Source of the DNA: Deltaproteobacteria bacterium
GTDB lineage: Bacteria; Myxococcota; Polyangia; Polyangiales; B10-G4
NCBI GenBank assembly: GCA_019312705.1
Contig: JAFDCW010000317.1
Location: 1 to 5,966 of the forward strand
Direction of reading: 5' to 3'
Length of the DNA: 5,966 nt
Positions 5,032 through 5,966 of the stretch are shown in pieces. Every line of letters begins with the position of its first letter. Position 1 is the first letter of the stretch. A program made the translations under genes and the position numbers. Below the pieces are notes generated by a model. That model was not told the DNA's origin and made no database searches. It was given only the letters and a program-made list of their open reading frames with translations.

Positions 5032-5966
5032 ATGACACAACCGCGAAGAGGGCCAAAAGACCGAGCCACCGCCGCCGGCAGCGTGCGCGCCCCTCGGGCC
5101 CGGGCCACCAAGCGGGCCGCGGCCAAGAAGGCCGGTGCGGCCCGGAAGACATCTGTCCGTCGGTCGTCGCCGGAGACCGAAGCGCCGATCCCGCCTCCGG
5201 CACCGCCCATCGCCGACGGGGCCAAGGTCGACCTCGATGAACCGACGCTCTACCTGAACCGGGAGCTCACCTGGTTGGCCTTCAATCGCCGAGTGCTGCA
5301 CGAAGCCGAAGACCCGAGGACGCCCCTTCTCGACCGGGTGAAGTTCCTCGCCATCGCCAGCGGGACCATCGACGAGTTCGAGATGAAGCGCATCGGAGGG
5401 CTCAAGCAGCAACAAGCCGCGGGGGTCTACGACCTGACCGTCGACGGGCGCACGCCGCAGCAGCAGATTACCGAGTGCAACTCGATCATGCGCGAGCTCC
5501 AGACTCGCGCCGAAGCGCTGCTCCGGACCCTCACCAAGGTGCTCGCCAAGCAGGGCATCCACCTGAAGCGTTGGGCCGACCTGACCCCTGCCGAGCAGAA
5601 ATCCGTCCGGGCGCACTATATCCAGAACATCTTCCCCTTGGTCACACCCCAGGCGATGGATCCAGCCCACCCCTTTCCGTTCGTCTCGAACCTTTCGCTC
5701 AACATCCTGGTGTCGTTGAAGCACAACCCGAAGGACCTGAACGTGCACCAGGCTCGGGTGAAGGTGCCCATCGGCTCGGGCATTCCGCGTTTTCTGAAAG
5801 TCGCCGACGAGCACACCTTCGTGCGCCTCGAAGACGTGATGGCCAACAACCTCGACCTGCTTTTCCCGGGCATGCATGTCGTCGAGTTCGGTTTGTTCCG
5901 GGTGACGCGAAACGCTGACGTCGAGCGCGACGAGGAGCAGGCGGACGACCTGCTCTCTCTCATCGA
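5032..5966 (+). CDS. ppk: Polyphosphate kinase 1, N-terminal part (3' end missing)
   Basis: First 311 residues of polyphosphate kinase 1, which reversibly transfers the terminal phosphate of ATP onto inorganic polyphosphate. The frame is open through the right edge; the usual length is about 700 residues, so the catalytic phosphohistidine domain lies outside. Residues 1-45 are basic and Ala/Lys/Arg-rich, 47-60 are Pro-rich, and the conserved N domain begins near 72 (LYLNRELTWLAFNRRVL). Other diagnostic blocks are VKFLAI at 103-108, DEF...MKRIGGLKQQ at 114-127, PLVTPQAMDPAHPFPF at 202-217, VKVPIGSGIPRF, and FRVTRNAD at 289-296. The residue aligned with the nucleotide-contacting Asn45 of the E. 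coli enzyme appears to be Thr112 (IASGTIDEF instead of the usual SNLDEF pattern). The ATG at 5032 has no strong Shine-Dalgarno; an in-frame TTG at 5008 and GTG at 5083 are weaker choices. The gene is divergent from the zinc-finger/Yip1 gene. Confidence 0.95.
   Translation, partial: MTQPRRGPKDRATAAGSVRAPRARATKRAAAKKAGAARKTSVRRSSPETEAPIPPPAPPIADGAKVDLDEPTLYLNRELTWLAFNRRVLHEAEDPRTPLLDRVKFLAIASGTIDEFEMKRIGGLKQQQAAGVYDLTVDGRTPQQQITECNSIMRELQTRAEALLRTLTKVLAKQGIHLKRWADLTPAEQKSVRAHYIQNIFPLVTPQAMDPAHPFPFVSNLSLNILVSLKHNPKDLNVHQARVKVPIGSGIPRFLKVADEHTFVRLEDVMANNLDLLFPGMHVVEFGLFRVTRNADVERDEEQADDLLSLI

Noticed and set aside
4988..5203. Longer zinc-finger/Yip1 protein starting at ATG 5203
   Set aside because: It would overlap the strongly supported ppk start on the other strand, and the added residues look like antisense of the ppk tail, with no family resemblance.
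4696..5877. 393-residue open frame on - opposite ppk
   Set aside because: It is antisense to conserved PPK1 blocks, and its own translation has no recognisable motif.
1..5966. Mobile elements, CRISPR arrays, tRNA or rRNA genes, riboswitches
   Set aside because: No transposase or integrase motif, no regularly spaced direct repeats and no RNA-gene signature was seen on either strand, and base composition looks uniform throughout.

Overview
The window is GC-rich DNA (roughly two thirds G+C by eye) packed with five protein-coding genes and very short gaps. No tRNA, rRNA, CRISPR array, insertion sequence or phage gene is visible. Strong third-position G/C bias, GTG-start use and the gene content (retinol-saturase-like flavoprotein, RDH-like short-chain dehydrogenase, zinc-finger/Yip1 membrane protein, polyphosphate kinase with a basic N-terminal tail) suggest a Gram-negative, deltaproteobacterial or Myxococcota-like environmental bacterium. 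That placement is an inference from style, not a measured result.

Layout, left to right: (1) a metallophosphoesterase on +, cut by the left edge, ending at 1300; (2) a classical SDR oxidoreductase on -, 1325-2245, convergent with it; (3) a 193-bp divergent intergenic region; (4) an FAD-dependent all-trans-retinol 13,14-reductase/phytoene-desaturase-like enzyme on +, 2439-4037; (5) a zinc-finger plus Yip1-type membrane protein on -, 4070-4987, convergent with it; (6) a 44-bp divergent gap; (7) polyphosphate kinase 1 on +, from 5032 and cut by the right edge.

The strands alternate strictly (+ - + - +), so no two neighbours can share an operon. Regulation must run through the two divergent gaps (2246-2438 and 4988-5031). 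The two convergent gaps (1301-1324 and 4038-4069) each carry an inverted repeat that reaches across the stop codons and could end transcripts from both sides. The most plausible functional link is between the divergent SDR and the RetSat-like reductase. Both belong to families that include retinoid-metabolising enzymes, so they may act on the same polyene, isoprenoid or lipid substrate.

I see mostly ordinary chromosomal genes and no clear unknown system. The points most worth a second look are the replacement of the usual nucleotide-binding Asn in the PPK1, the membrane-hairpin insertion in the phosphoesterase, the SDR/RetSat pairing, and the stop-codon-spanning hairpins.
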